Positions 1 to 6,810 of a stretch of 20,760 nucleotides of DNA are shown here, piece by piece. The DNA comes from Clostridiales bacterium (GTDB taxonomy: Bacteria > Bacillota > Clostridia > Oscillospirales > Oscillospiraceae), in assembly GCA_003533405.1 (NCBI GenBank), contig DQDL01000109.1, forward strand, positions 141-20,900. The letters run 5' to 3'. Under the pieces are notes generated by a model that was given only the letters and a program-made list of their open reading frames with translations, made no database searches and had not been told where the DNA came from. Each line of letters begins with the position of its first letter. The first letter of the stretch is position 1. The position numbers were made by a program, and so were the translations under genes.

Positions 1-771
1 CAGGTTGGTCTTGCCGCAGGCGGAGGGGAAGGCGGCGGCGATGTATTTCACCTCGCCCTGGGGATCCTCCACGCCCAGAATCAGCATGTGCTCGGCCATC
101 CAGCCCTCCTGCCGGCCGAGATTGGAGGCGATCCGCAGCGCGAAGCATTTTTTGCCCAGCAGCACGTTGCCGCCGTAGCCGGAGTTGACGCTCATGATGG
201 TGTTGTCCTCGGGGAAGTGGACGATGTATCTCTTCTCGGGGTCGAGCTCGGCCTTGGAGTGCAGGCCCTTGATGTAATCTGCGCTGTCGCCGATAGCGTC
301 GAGAACGGTCTTGCCTATGCGGGTCATGATAGCCATAGACACGACGACATAGATGCTGTCTGTAAGCTCGATGCCGTACTTTGCAAAGTCAGAGCCGACA
401 ATGCCCATGGAGTACGGGATGACATACATCGTGCGTCCCTTCATCGAGCCGTCATATATGCCGTAGAGCTTTTCGTACATTTCCTTGGGATCCATCCAAT
501 TATTCGTCGGACCCGCATCCTCCTGTCTGCGTGAGCAGATGAAGGTGCGATCCTCGACACGGGCGACATCGTTGGGGTCCGAGCGATGCAGGTAGCATCC
601 GGGGAGCTTTTCCTCGTTGAGCTTTATAAGCTCACCCGTGCCCATCGCCTCGTGGCGGAGCTGCTGAAGCTGCTCTTCCGAGCCGTCTATCCAGACGATG
701 CTCTCGGGCTTGCAAAGTGCGGCCATTTCCTCGACCCACTTTGTAATGTGTACATTGTTTGTCAGGTTCAT
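1..771 (-). CDS. pckG: GTP-dependent phosphoenolpyruvate carboxykinase, N-terminal part (runs off the left edge)
   Basis: This enzyme interconverts oxaloacetate + GTP with phosphoenolpyruvate + GDP + CO2 in the cytoplasm, linking C4 acids to glycolysis and gluconeogenesis. The first 257 codons are visible and open to the window edge. The last visible residues, FPSACGKTNL (248-257), are the GTP-type P-loop with its characteristic active-site Cys; upstream are SRRQEDAGPTNNW and a YGGN-containing stretch, both typical of the GTP class rather than the ATP class. The family is about 600 residues long, so more than half lies outside. The ATG at 769-771 is preceded by GGAGG at good spacing. It follows ksgA on the same strand after 66 bp with no clear terminator or strong promoter in between, so read-through from the ksgA unit is possible. 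Identity is firm; regulation cannot be judged. Confidence 0.93.
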   Translation of the reverse strand, partial: MNLTNNVHITKWVEEMAALCKPESIVWIDGSEEQLQQLRHEAMGTGELIKLNEEKLPGCYLHRSDPNDVARVEDRTFICSRRQEDAGPTNNWMDPKEMYEKLYGIYDGSMKGRTMYVIPYSMGIVGSDFAKYGIELTDSIYVVVSMAIMTRIGKTVLDAIGDSADYIKGLHSKAELDPEKRYIVHFPEDNTIMSVNSGYGGNVLLGKKCFALRIASNLGRQEGWMAEHMLILGVEDPQGEVKYIAAAFPSACGKTNL

Positions 772-837
772 CAATTGTTTACCTCCGTTTGATGCAGGTT
801 AAAATTCACTATTACTATCAATCAATAGACTAACACT

Positions 838-1725
838 TTACGGCTGTGCCGTCAATGCTTCCGGCTTGTTGATAATGTCAAAAATCGCATCCGAAATTGC
901 AGCAAAATCACCAATGGGCAACACCTCGCCCCGAATTTTCGGGTCAAAGCCGCAGGCTGTGAGTAGGTTTTCGATATCGGCCTTATTAAGCTCATTAAAA
1001 TTTGCGCTCAACGCATTCGTGAGTGTCTTGCGGCGCATGCCGAATGCTGCACGGACGACACGGAAAAACAGCACCTTGTCCTTGACCTTGACGGGCGGTG
1101 CGCTGCGTGTTTTGAGCCTAATTACGCTTGAGGTGACCTTCGGCTGTGGGATAAAGCAGCTCGGCGGCACATCAAAGAGCAGCTCCGGCTCGGCGTACCA
1201 ATTTACGAGCACCGTAAATGCGCCGTAATCCGCCGTGGCGGGCTTTGCGCATATGCGCTTTGCGACCTCACGCTGGATCATGACCGTCACGCTGTCAAAG
1301 CACTCGGCCTCCAAAAATGCGGTTATGAGCGGGCTTGTGACATTGTACGGCAGGTTTGCGCACACAACGGGGCGCAGACCGTGCATTTTCTCGGCGACCA
1401 GTCCCTTTATATCCTGCTTCAAAACATCGCCGAATATTATCTCAACATTATCTTTTCCCGCAAGAGTTTGCTTTAAAACAGGTCTGAGCGCATTGTCAAG
1501 CTCCACGGCGACGACCTTGCCGGCCCGCATTGCAAGCTGCTCTGTTAGGCAGCCGATGCCCGGGCCGACCTCCAAAACGCCGGTATTCTCGTCAAGCTGC
1601 GCCGCCTCGGCGATGTCCTCCGGCACCCATGCGGCGGTCAGGAAGTTCTGCCCCATGGACTTGGAAAAGCGGAAGCCGTGGGAGGCAAGCAGCGATTTTA
1701 TATCGTTAATGTCGGTTAATCTCAT
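838..1725 (-). CDS. rsmA: 16S rRNA (adenine1518-N6/adenine1519-N6)-dimethyltransferase RsmA/KsgA
   Basis: This enzyme uses S-adenosylmethionine to dimethylate two adjacent adenines in the 3'-terminal hairpin of 16S rRNA late in 30S assembly. The 295-residue product has the family's usual length. It shows the GQNFL entry motif (25-29), the SAM-binding loop EVGPGIG (52-58), the acidic end of the next strand (VELD, 74-77) and the catalytic NLPY motif (124-127). The C-terminal helical domain (from about residue 200) carries FGMRRKTL. The start ATG overlaps the stop of trmD-GNAT by four bases (ATGA), and only a weak ribosome binding site precedes it, which suggests translational coupling. It is the third gene of the rimM-trmD-ksgA unit, a sensible partnership of ribosome and tRNA maturation enzymes. 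Confidence 0.96.
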   Translation of the reverse strand: MRLTDINDIKSLLASHGFRFSKSMGQNFLTAAWVPEDIAEAAQLDENTGVLEVGPGIGCLTEQLAMRAGKVVAVELDNALRPVLKQTLAGKDNVEIIFGDVLKQDIKGLVAEKMHGLRPVVCANLPYNVTSPLITAFLEAECFDSVTVMIQREVAKRICAKPATADYGAFTVLVNWYAEPELLFDVPPSCFIPQPKVTSSVIRLKTRSAPPVKVKDKVLFFRVVRAAFGMRRKTLTNALSANFNELNKADIENLLTACGFDPKIRGEVLPIGDFAAISDAIFDIINKPEALTAQP

Positions 1726-3008
1726 AGCTTTTTCTCAAATGCCTGCCGTGCCGGATCGTGACCGGCTTCATCGACGAGCACATTTCCTCTGTAAACATAG
1801 CCCTTGCGCTTTAAAAGCTTCTGCATGGCCTTATTTTTGCGGTGGGTATCGGTGCGCACGCACTCAGCGCCCTTTGCTCTCGCCATATCGTCGGCAAAGT
1901 CTATCAGCATGTCGCTGAGGCTCGTTCCACGAAACTGCGCTTCTATCGCCATGCGGTGCAGCGTGCAGTATTTGCCCTCGCCGTGCCATTTACCGTCGGT
2001 TATCTTATCATACCCGCTCTCGGGCGCTTCCGTCAGGCAGAAAAAGCCCGCTAAGCGCTCGCCGTAGGTCACTGCATAGCACTCGCCGTTTGCAATATCG
2101 GCGGCGAAGATATCCTGCGTGGGGTACTCGCCCTGCCACTGGTCGACACGGTGCTTTTTGAGATAGTTCCTCGCCTGCCGCACGATGAGCATGATACCGT
2201 CTATATCGCTCTCAGTCGCCGGACGGCAGCTTATCGGCTGCGTGAGCTTCATGCGGCTGCGCTCTTTTTTTATCTGCTCGACAAGCTTAATGTCCTTTTT
2301 GTCCGTCAGCTCAAGCCGCTCGAACATATCCGGACGCTTATCCATCGTGCGCTCAAGGCTTTTTTTGCGCCGCCACTCGTCAACGGCGGCATGGTTGCCC
2401 TGCAAGAGCACCTCCGGCACAGCTCTCCCCTCCCAGACCTCGGGGCGGGTGTACTGCGGGTACTCCAAAACGCCGTCCCAGTGGCTTTCGCCGGTGAAGC
2501 ATTCCTCATCGGACAGCACGCCCGGGACAAGGCGGCATACGGAGTCCGCCACCGCCATTGCAGCTATCTCGCCGCCGGTAAGGACATAGTCGCCTATGGA
2601 TATCTCCTCATCGACGCACTCCTCTATAAAGCGCTCGTCGATACCCTCGTAGTGGCCGCACACCAAGACAAGGTGGTCGTACTCGTCACGCAGGCGTCTT
2701 GCCGTCTGCTGGTCGTAGGGTTTTCCCTGCGGCGACATATAGATGACACGGCTCTTGCGATCCTTTACAGTTGACATAATATCATCGAGGCAGGACTTTA
2801 ACGGCTGCGCCATCATCACGCAGCCCCAGCCGCCGCCGTAGGGGTAATCATCGACCTGGCACTGTTTATTCTCGGTATAATCCCTGATTTGAACGCAATT
2901 GACCTCGATAATGCCCTTTTTGGCAGCTCTGCCCAAAATGCTCTCGTGCAAAACGGCGTTCATTGTGTCGGGAAACAGGGTCATTATATCAATTCTCATG
3001 GTTGACAT
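1722..3008 (-). CDS. trmD: TrmD tRNA (guanine37-N1)-methyltransferase fused to a GNAT acetyltransferase domain
   Basis: Residues 1 to about 245 are TrmD, which methylates G37 next to the anticodon with SAM and helps maintain the reading frame. Visible motifs are the SPQG loop (92-95), GHYEGIDER (118-126) and SIGDYVLTGGE (137-147) of the trefoil-knot SAM site, followed by the family-typical LEYPQYTRP and VLLQGNHA segments. Residues 253-428 form a GNAT-type N-acetyltransferase domain, with RPATESD at its start and an acetyl-CoA region near HRMAIEAQFRGTSLSDML; its substrate is unknown. TrmD alone is usually 230-255 residues, so 428 is long. The coding strand has seven A's (2265-2271) just before the GNAT Met codon (2250-2252); with one A fewer, TrmD would end in a TGA overlapping that ATG. 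The ATG at 3006-3008 lies 6 bp after rimM. The fusion may therefore be real or an indel. Confidence 0.93.
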   Translation of the reverse strand: MSTMRIDIMTLFPDTMNAVLHESILGRAAKKGIIEVNCVQIRDYTENKQCQVDDYPYGGGWGCVMMAQPLKSCLDDIMSTVKDRKSRVIYMSPQGKPYDQQTARRLRDEYDHLVLVCGHYEGIDERFIEECVDEEISIGDYVLTGGEIAAMAVADSVCRLVPGVLSDEECFTGESHWDGVLEYPQYTRPEVWEGRAVPEVLLQGNHAAVDEWRRKKSLERTMDKRPDMFERLELTDKKDIKLVEQIKKERSRMKLTQPISCRPATESDIDGIMLIVRQARNYLKKHRVDQWQGEYPTQDIFAADIANGECYAVTYGERLAGFFCLTEAPESGYDKITDGKWHGEGKYCTLHRMAIEAQFRGTSLSDMLIDFADDMARAKGAECVRTDTHRKNKAMQKLLKRKGYVYRGNVLVDEAGHDPARQAFEKKL

Positions 3009-3014
3009 AACTTT

Positions 3015-3503
3015 TTACATTCCTTCTATCAGTCTCACGGTCACGACCGCATTTTCGGCATCGACCCTGACGATGAACTCGTCCACCGCCGGGATGAGAT
3101 GCTCGGTCTCTCCCTTGACGACATATATCTGTGAAGCGGGCGTTTCGAGGATATCCTCGAGCGTGCCGACGCTCTCGCCGTCCTCGGTGACAGCGGATGC
3201 ACCGATAATGTCCTGCAAAAAGTATGCGCCCTTGGGGAGCTTTGCATCCTTGCGGTCAATGTAAACCGTCTTATTTTTAAGGCTCATTGCGGCATTGACA
3301 TCGTCAACACCGTCAAGTACGGCGATCAAAAAGCCCTTGTGCACTCTGCCGCTTATGAGCTTTACCGCCTTGTTATCTATATACACTGTCTTGAATTTCT
3401 TCAAAAACTCCGGGCTGTCGAGCCAAACCTGAATCTTGACCTCGCCCTTAACGCCGTGGGTATTGACTACCTTGCCGGCTTCTATGAATTGCTGCTTTTC
3501 CAT
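3015..3503 (-). CDS. rimM: 16S rRNA processing protein RimM
   Basis: RimM binds ribosomal protein S19 in the 30S head and assists late 16S rRNA maturation. The 162-residue product starts MEKQQFIEAGKVVNTHGVKG, the standard RimM N-terminus with the conserved (T/N)HG(V/I)(R/K)GE motif, and continues into the C-terminal PRC barrel: the YFLQDIIGA segment, then EHLIPAVDEFI and a VRLIEGM ending. An upstream in-frame ATG (3540-3542) was rejected because it lies upstream of the predicted transcription start; the chosen ATG at 3501-3503 has GGAGG seven bases before it. It is the first gene of a unit with trmD-GNAT and ksgA. Confidence 0.94.
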   Translation of the reverse strand: MEKQQFIEAGKVVNTHGVKGEVKIQVWLDSPEFLKKFKTVYIDNKAVKLISGRVHKGFLIAVLDGVDDVNAAMSLKNKTVYIDRKDAKLPKGAYFLQDIIGASAVTEDGESVGTLEDILETPASQIYVVKGETEHLIPAVDEFIVRVDAENAVVTVRLIEGM

Positions 3504-3532
3504 GGGTAGACCTCCGTTACTTATCAGCGTAA

Positions 3533-3561
3533 ATATTACCATGAACCGCCTTTCTTGGCAA
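3533..3561 (-). promoter_or_regulatory. Sigma-A-type promoter of the rimM-trmD-ksgA unit
   Basis: On the minus strand, TTGCCA (3556-3561, five of six to TTGACA) is separated by exactly 17 bp from TAATAT (3533-3538, four of six to TATAAT). The expected transcription start near 3526 leaves a short leader before the rimM ribosome binding site. It abuts the hairpin that ends the HTH gene, so rimM has its own promoter here and does not depend on the ffh unit. Confidence 0.65.
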
Positions 3562-3591
3562 GCAAAACGGATGCATTTTCATGCATCCGTT
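3562..3591 (-). terminator. Rho-independent terminator after the HTH gene
   Basis: An 11-bp perfect stem, AACGGATGCAT (3566-3576) with ATGCATCCGTT (3581-3591), closes a 4-base loop. On the minus strand it is followed by a short T tract (TTTTGC). It begins directly after the stop codon of the HTH gene and ends just upstream of the rimM promoter, so it insulates the two. The T tract is short, so efficiency is uncertain. Confidence 0.7.
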
Positions 3592-3592
3592 A

Positions 3593-3796
3593 TCATTTGT
3601 CGGGCGTAAATTTTAAAACATCCGAAATGTCGCACTCGAGCATATTACAGATGTCGTTGAGCGTGGCGGTCGAGATATTCCTATTATGCTTGAGCGAATC
3701 GAGCGTACCCTTGCTGAATGAGTAGTCCTTTATCAGCACATAAGTCGAGATGCCCTTTCTTTTCAGGGTCTCCCACAGCGGTTCATACGAGATAAT
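3593..3796 (-). CDS. Small Cro/CI-type helix-turn-helix transcriptional regulator
   Basis: The product is a single HTH domain of the small, about 67-residue, family resembling YozG-type regulators: ISYEPLWETLKRKGIST, then a turn (FSKGTLDSLKHN) and ISTATLNDICNMLECDISDVLKF. Family members usually begin just before the ISYxPLW segment. The first in-frame ATG (3833-3835) lies upstream of a TATAAT at 3822-3827, so it would not be in the transcript. A GTG (3803-3805) has no ribosome binding site. An ATT (3794-3796) lies eight bases after GGGGGTGAT (3801-3809), a near-perfect Shine-Dalgarno sequence, and gives the expected family length, so I chose it although AUU starts are rare. The gene is divergent from the zinc-ribbon membrane protein and probably regulates the shared promoter region. 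HTH call is firm; start is uncertain. Confidence 0.8.
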   Translation of the reverse strand: MISYEPLWETLKRKGISTYVLIKDYSFSKGTLDSLKHNRNISTATLNDICNMLECDISDVLKFTPDK

Positions 3797-3821
3797 AAGA
3801 ATCACCCCCACATCGACTCTT

Positions 3822-3850
3822 ATTATATTTCCCATATTCGCTCTTGAATA
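3822..3850 (-). promoter_or_regulatory. Probable promoter of the HTH gene
   Basis: On the minus strand a perfect TATAAT (3822-3827) has a poor -35 candidate TATTCA (3845-3850) at 17 bp. The -35 region overlaps that of the plus-strand promoter at 3844-3849. A start near 3815 would give a leader of about 19 bases to the proposed ATT codon and places both upstream candidate starts (ATG 3835, full frame 3898) outside the mRNA. The weak -35 suggests low or activated expression. Confidence 0.5.
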
Positions 3851-3872
3851 TTCCCGAGATATCGGGTATAAT
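3844..3872 (+). promoter_or_regulatory. Promoter of the zinc-ribbon membrane gene with an inverted repeat in the spacer
   Basis: TTGAAT (3844-3849) is followed after exactly 17 bp by a perfect TATAAT (3867-3872). The spacer contains the inverted repeat CCCGA-GATA-TCGGG (3853-3866). A dyad between the -35 and -10 elements, next to a divergently transcribed HTH gene, is the usual position for a repressor operator, so autoregulation by that protein is inferred. Confidence 0.65.
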
Positions 3873-3919
3873 CTAGAAAAGCCGTAAATATGCGGCAAAA
3901 AATAAGGGAGGATAATAAA

Positions 3920-4447
3920 ATGAGTAAATGCGGACTATGCGGAAGAGAAATTAGCGAAGGAGAACTAAGCTACAACACCTTCGGGCTTTTGTCCCCCGAG
4001 AGCAAATTGTGCTCCGATTGCTTTGAGGATGTCAAGCGTCTTCGTAGCAAAGCGCCCAAAATGGACGATGGCGAATATCAGAGCGTACGCAACCGCTTCA
4101 AAGCTAAGTATAACAATGCAGCGGCGGATACTATTTTGACACAGATCGATGCGACCAGAACGACCGCCTCGGAAAGCGAGCTTATAAGTGTCGGCGGAGT
4201 GTATGATAATCCCGGTCGCACAATGATAACATTGGCAAAGGCCATTTTCTTTATCATATCAGCTATCAGCTTTGTGCTTGCGATCGTCTTAGCGAACATT
4301 TCCTATGATTTCAACTTTCTGCTGTTCCTCGTGACTGTACTTGTCGGTGTCCTCGTTGCCTACCTGACCGGTCTGTTCCTTGCAGCCTTCGGTCACCTCG
4401 TCAGCGATGTGAAGTTTATTAGAAGCCTGCTCTCGACAAGAAAATAA
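3920..4447 (+). CDS. Zinc-ribbon membrane protein of unknown function
   Basis: The 175-residue product starts MSKCGLCGREISEGE. It has two CxxC pairs (C4/C7 and, 24 residues later, C31/C34 in KLCSDCFED), which should bind one zinc ion as a treble-clef or ribbon finger. A charged middle part (residues 40-95) follows, then two adjacent hydrophobic segments (about 105-128 and 134-160) likely to be transmembrane helices, and a short basic tail. The ATG at 3920 has GGGAGG eight bases upstream; an in-frame ATG at 3890 was rejected because it has no ribosome binding site. I recognise no named family. Its position opposite a small HTH gene with a shared control region suggests a regulated accessory module. 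Transcription ends at the shared hairpin 4462-4493. Confidence 0.85.
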   Translation: MSKCGLCGREISEGELSYNTFGLLSPESKLCSDCFEDVKRLRSKAPKMDDGEYQSVRNRFKAKYNNAAADTILTQIDATRTTASESELISVGGVYDNPGRTMITLAKAIFFIISAISFVLAIVLANISYDFNFLLFLVTVLVGVLVAYLTGLFLAAFGHLVSDVKFIRSLLSTRK

Positions 4448-4461
4448 GCCCCGAAAACGCC

Positions 4462-4493
4462 AAAATCCCGAACGCAATGCGTTCGGGATTTTT
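4462..4493. terminator. Bidirectional terminator between the zinc-ribbon gene and khpA
   Basis: A 14-bp perfect stem (4462-4475 with 4479-4492) closes an AAT loop; the GC-rich core is TCCCGAACGC/GCGTTCGGGA, flanked by A's on the left and T's on the right. It works in both directions. It lies between two convergent genes, 14 bp after one stop codon and 4 bp after the other, and ends the ylxM-ffh-rpsP-khpA unit. Confidence 0.92.
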
Positions 4494-4496
4494 CAT

Positions 4497-4727
4497 TCAG
4501 TCCATTATATCGACTGATACCTTCTTGCCCTTTCGCTGGGCAACAGCCCGCATGAGTATACGGATCTCTTTTACGATCCTGCCCTGCCGGCCAATGACCT
4601 TGCCCATATCACCGTCGGCGACACGCACTTCAAAAACGGTCTCGCCGCCGGCTTCGCGCTCGGTCACAGAGACCTCGTCGGGATGATCGACGAGATTCTG
4701 CACGATATAGGTCAATAGTTCTTTCAT
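4497..4727 (-). CDS. khpA: KH-domain RNA-binding protein KhpA (YlqC)
   Basis: KhpA is a small single KH-domain protein that, in Firmicutes where it has been studied, pairs with KhpB/Jag to bind RNA and influence cell division and elongation. The 76-residue product is nearly all KH fold, with the GxxG RNA-contact loop as GRQG (46-49) inside GKVIGRQGR, and the usual N-terminal helix MKELLTYIVQNLVDHPDEV. Length matches the family. It is the last gene of the ylxM-ffh-rpsP-khpA unit, 18 bp after rpsP, a gene order conserved in Firmicutes; the next expected gene, rimM, is displaced by about 1 kb. Its ribosome binding site AAGGAG is spaced rather far (about 11 bases) from the ATG. Confidence 0.94.
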   Translation of the reverse strand: MKELLTYIVQNLVDHPDEVSVTEREAGGETVFEVRVADGDMGKVIGRQGRIVKEIRILMRAVAQRKGKKVSVDIMD

Positions 4728-4745
4728 GCCGGTAGATTCTCCTTA

Positions 4746-4985
4746 TTAGGCCTCGACCTTCTTAAGCAGGCCGCGTACGGTTTCGGTAGGCTGTGCGCCG
4801 TTTGCGATCCAGTACTGTGCACGCTCCATGTCGACCTTGATCTTCTGCTCACCCTCTGCCATGGGGTCGTAAGTACCGAGTTCCTCGATGAAACGACCGT
4901 CACGGGGACTGCGGGAATCAGCTACGATGATGCGGTAGTAAGGTGCCTTCTTTGCGCCCATTCTACGAAGTCTGATCTTTACCAT
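4746..4985 (-). CDS. rpsP: 30S ribosomal protein S16
   Basis: S16 is a primary-binding protein of the small subunit that stabilises the 5' domain of 16S rRNA. The 79-residue product begins MVKIRLRRMGAKKAPYYRII, the invariant S16 N-terminus, and includes ADSRSPRDGRFIEELGTYDP. A strong GGAGGTG site lies eight bases before the ATG. It sits 58 bp after ffh and 18 bp before khpA in the conserved Firmicutes order. The 58-bp gap is AT-rich in its second half and might carry a secondary promoter, but no clear -35/-10 pair is visible. Confidence 0.98.
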   Translation of the reverse strand: MVKIRLRRMGAKKAPYYRIIVADSRSPRDGRFIEELGTYDPMAEGEQKIKVDMERAQYWIANGAQPTETVRGLLKKVEA

Positions 4986-5043
4986 TTATTTTCACCTCCA
5001 AATATTATTTCTATATATATTACAAACGCTCATGCGTCGGTAA

Positions 5044-6414
5044 TCAAAGCTTAAATCCGCCGAAGCCGCCAAGCCCAGACATTCCGCCCATGCCGCCGAG
5101 CTTCTTTTGCAGCTTCTTCATATTCTTGCCGGAAAGCTGCTTCATCATGCCCTGCATGGCGTTAAACTGCTTGAGCAGTCTGTTTATCTCGACAACGCTC
5201 GTTCCGCTGCCTGCGGCGATACGCTTTTTGCGGCTGGCGTTGAGTATCGACGGGTCGTCCCGCTCGGCCTGCGTCATCGCAAGGATGATGGCCTCGATGT
5301 GGCTCAGTCCCTTTTCATCGACCTTTGCGCCCTTGAGTGCCTTTGCGTCAATGCCCGGGATCATACCGGCAATGTCGTTTAAGTCGCCCATGCCTTTCAG
5401 TGAGCGCATCTGTTCGAGGTAATCGGACAGCGAGAAGCGGTTTGCCTTGAGCTTTTCCGCCATCTCCAAAGCCTTTTTCTCGTCAAAGCTCTGCTCTGCC
5501 TTTTCGATAAGCGTCAAGACATCGCCCATGCCGAGTATCCTCGACGCCATACGGTCGGGATAAAACGGCTCTATCTGGTCAAGTTTTTCGCCTACGCCGA
5601 TAAACTTGATGGGCTTGCCGGTGCTGGCCTTTATAGACAGTGCTGCACCGCCTCGTGCGTCGCCGTCAAGCTTCGTGAGCATAACGCCCGTCACGCCGAG
5701 AGCCTCGTCAAAGGCGTTTGCGGCGTTCACGGCATCCTGGCCGGTCATGGCATCGACAACAAGCAGAATTTCTGCCGGATCGACTGCTTCTTTTATATTA
5801 CGCAGCTCGTCCATGAGCTGCTCGTCTATATGAAGGCGGCCTGCCGTATCGAGAAACACAAGGTCGTTGCCGTGCTTTTTGGCGTGCTCGACGGCTGCCT
5901 TTGCGATATCCACGGGATTTGTCGTGCCCATCTGGAACACGGGGATATCAAGCTGCTTGCCGACGGTCTCAAGCTGCTTTATAGCAGCGGGGCGATAGAT
6001 ATCGCACGCTGCAAGCAGCGGGCGCTTGCCCTGCTTGCGCATATACGCCGCAAGCTTTGCGCCGTTAGTCGTTTTGCCTGCGCCCTGAAGTCCGACCAGC
6101 ATAACTACGCTGGGCGACTTTGAGCCTATGGTCAGCCGCTGATTTTCGCTGCCCATGAGCTTAACGAGCTCTTCGTTTACTATCTTCACGACCATCTGCG
6201 CCGGAGACAGCGCCTCAAGCACATCTGCACCCGAGGCTCGCTCGGTAACGGACTTGGTAAACTCCTTGACGACCTTGTAGCTGACATCGGCCTCCAGAAG
6301 CGCCATACGCACTTCCTTCATGGCCTCCTTGACATCGGCGGCGGTCAGTCTGCCCTTGCCTCTGAGCTTCTTAAAGGCAGCGGACAGCTTGTCGGATAAT
6401 GATTCAAATGCCAT
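5044..6414 (-). CDS. ffh: Signal recognition particle protein Ffh (SRP54)
   Basis: Ffh is the GTPase that, with 4.5S/6S RNA, binds signal sequences on nascent chains and delivers ribosomes to FtsY at the membrane. The 456-residue product has the N-domain helical bundle (1-90), the G1 P-loop GLQGAGKTT (108-116), DTAGR (189-193) and TKLDGDARGG (247-256). The methionine-rich M domain (about 300-456) ends in a Gly/Met-rich tail with repeated GGM/GGF. All GTPase residues are present. AGGAGG lies seven bases before the ATG. It is 11 bp downstream of ylxM, so the two are co-transcribed from the promoter at 6811-6839. Confidence 0.98.
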   Translation of the reverse strand: MAFESLSDKLSAAFKKLRGKGRLTAADVKEAMKEVRMALLEADVSYKVVKEFTKSVTERASGADVLEALSPAQMVVKIVNEELVKLMGSENQRLTIGSKSPSVVMLVGLQGAGKTTNGAKLAAYMRKQGKRPLLAACDIYRPAAIKQLETVGKQLDIPVFQMGTTNPVDIAKAAVEHAKKHGNDLVFLDTAGRLHIDEQLMDELRNIKEAVDPAEILLVVDAMTGQDAVNAANAFDEALGVTGVMLTKLDGDARGGAALSIKASTGKPIKFIGVGEKLDQIEPFYPDRMASRILGMGDVLTLIEKAEQSFDEKKALEMAEKLKANRFSLSDYLEQMRSLKGMGDLNDIAGMIPGIDAKALKGAKVDEKGLSHIEAIILAMTQAERDDPSILNASRKKRIAAGSGTSVVEINRLLKQFNAMQGMMKQLSGKNMKKLQKKLGGMGGMSGLGGFGGFKL

Positions 6415-6425
6415 AGCGTTGCCTC

Positions 6426-6773
6426 CTAATCTAATTGACCGAGCTTTTCGGAAATGCTGCCGACAAGCTCCCTAGCCCTGCCCTGCGTGATGCTCTCAAG
6501 CTCACTTAGCTGCGAGCGGATCTCTGTGAGGGCGGCGGTGCGCTCGGTAAAGCGCTTTATCAGTCCCGTTTTCTCCTCGATCTCGGTCATGGCGGCTTCG
6601 GCACGGCGGATGATATCCCACACGCCCTGACGGGAAATGCCGCTCTGCTCGGCGATCTCGGCCAAGGACAGATCCTCATTATAATGGAGGTCGAAATACT
6701 CACGCTGCTTGTCCGTGAGCAGCTCGCCGTAAAAATCAAACAGCATCGAACGCATCACTCTGCTGTTTTCCAC
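6426..6773 (-). CDS. ylxM: YlxM/UPF0122-family HTH protein linked to SRP
   Basis: YlxM-family proteins are small sigma-region-4-like HTH proteins encoded next to ffh or ftsY and thought to modulate SRP function. The 115-residue product shows RSMLFDFYGELLTDKQREYFDLHYNEDLSLAEIAEQSGISRQGVWDIIRRAE, the complete family signature, then a helical C-terminal tail (roughly residues 60-115) likely to coil. The start chosen is a GTG (6771-6773) with GGGAGG eight bases upstream. An earlier in-frame ATG at 6839 is impossible because it lies within the -35 element. It is first in the unit and directly precedes ffh. Confidence 0.93.
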   Translation of the reverse strand: MENSRVMRSMLFDFYGELLTDKQREYFDLHYNEDLSLAEIAEQSGISRQGVWDIIRRAEAAMTEIEEKTGLIKRFTERTAALTEIRSQLSELESITQGRARELVGSISEKLGQLD

Positions 6774-6810
6774 GGTGTCCGCCTCCCTGTAAACGAAATT
6801 TACTTTACAG

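Noticed and set aside
817..830. CTAT-CAATCA-ATAG dyad between ksgA and pckG as a terminator or operator
   Set aside because: Only 4-bp arms with no T tract; too weak to support a call.
1235..1918. 227-codon plus-strand open frame opposite ksgA and trmD
   Set aside because: It crosses the junction of two genuine genes on the other strand and has shadow-frame composition.
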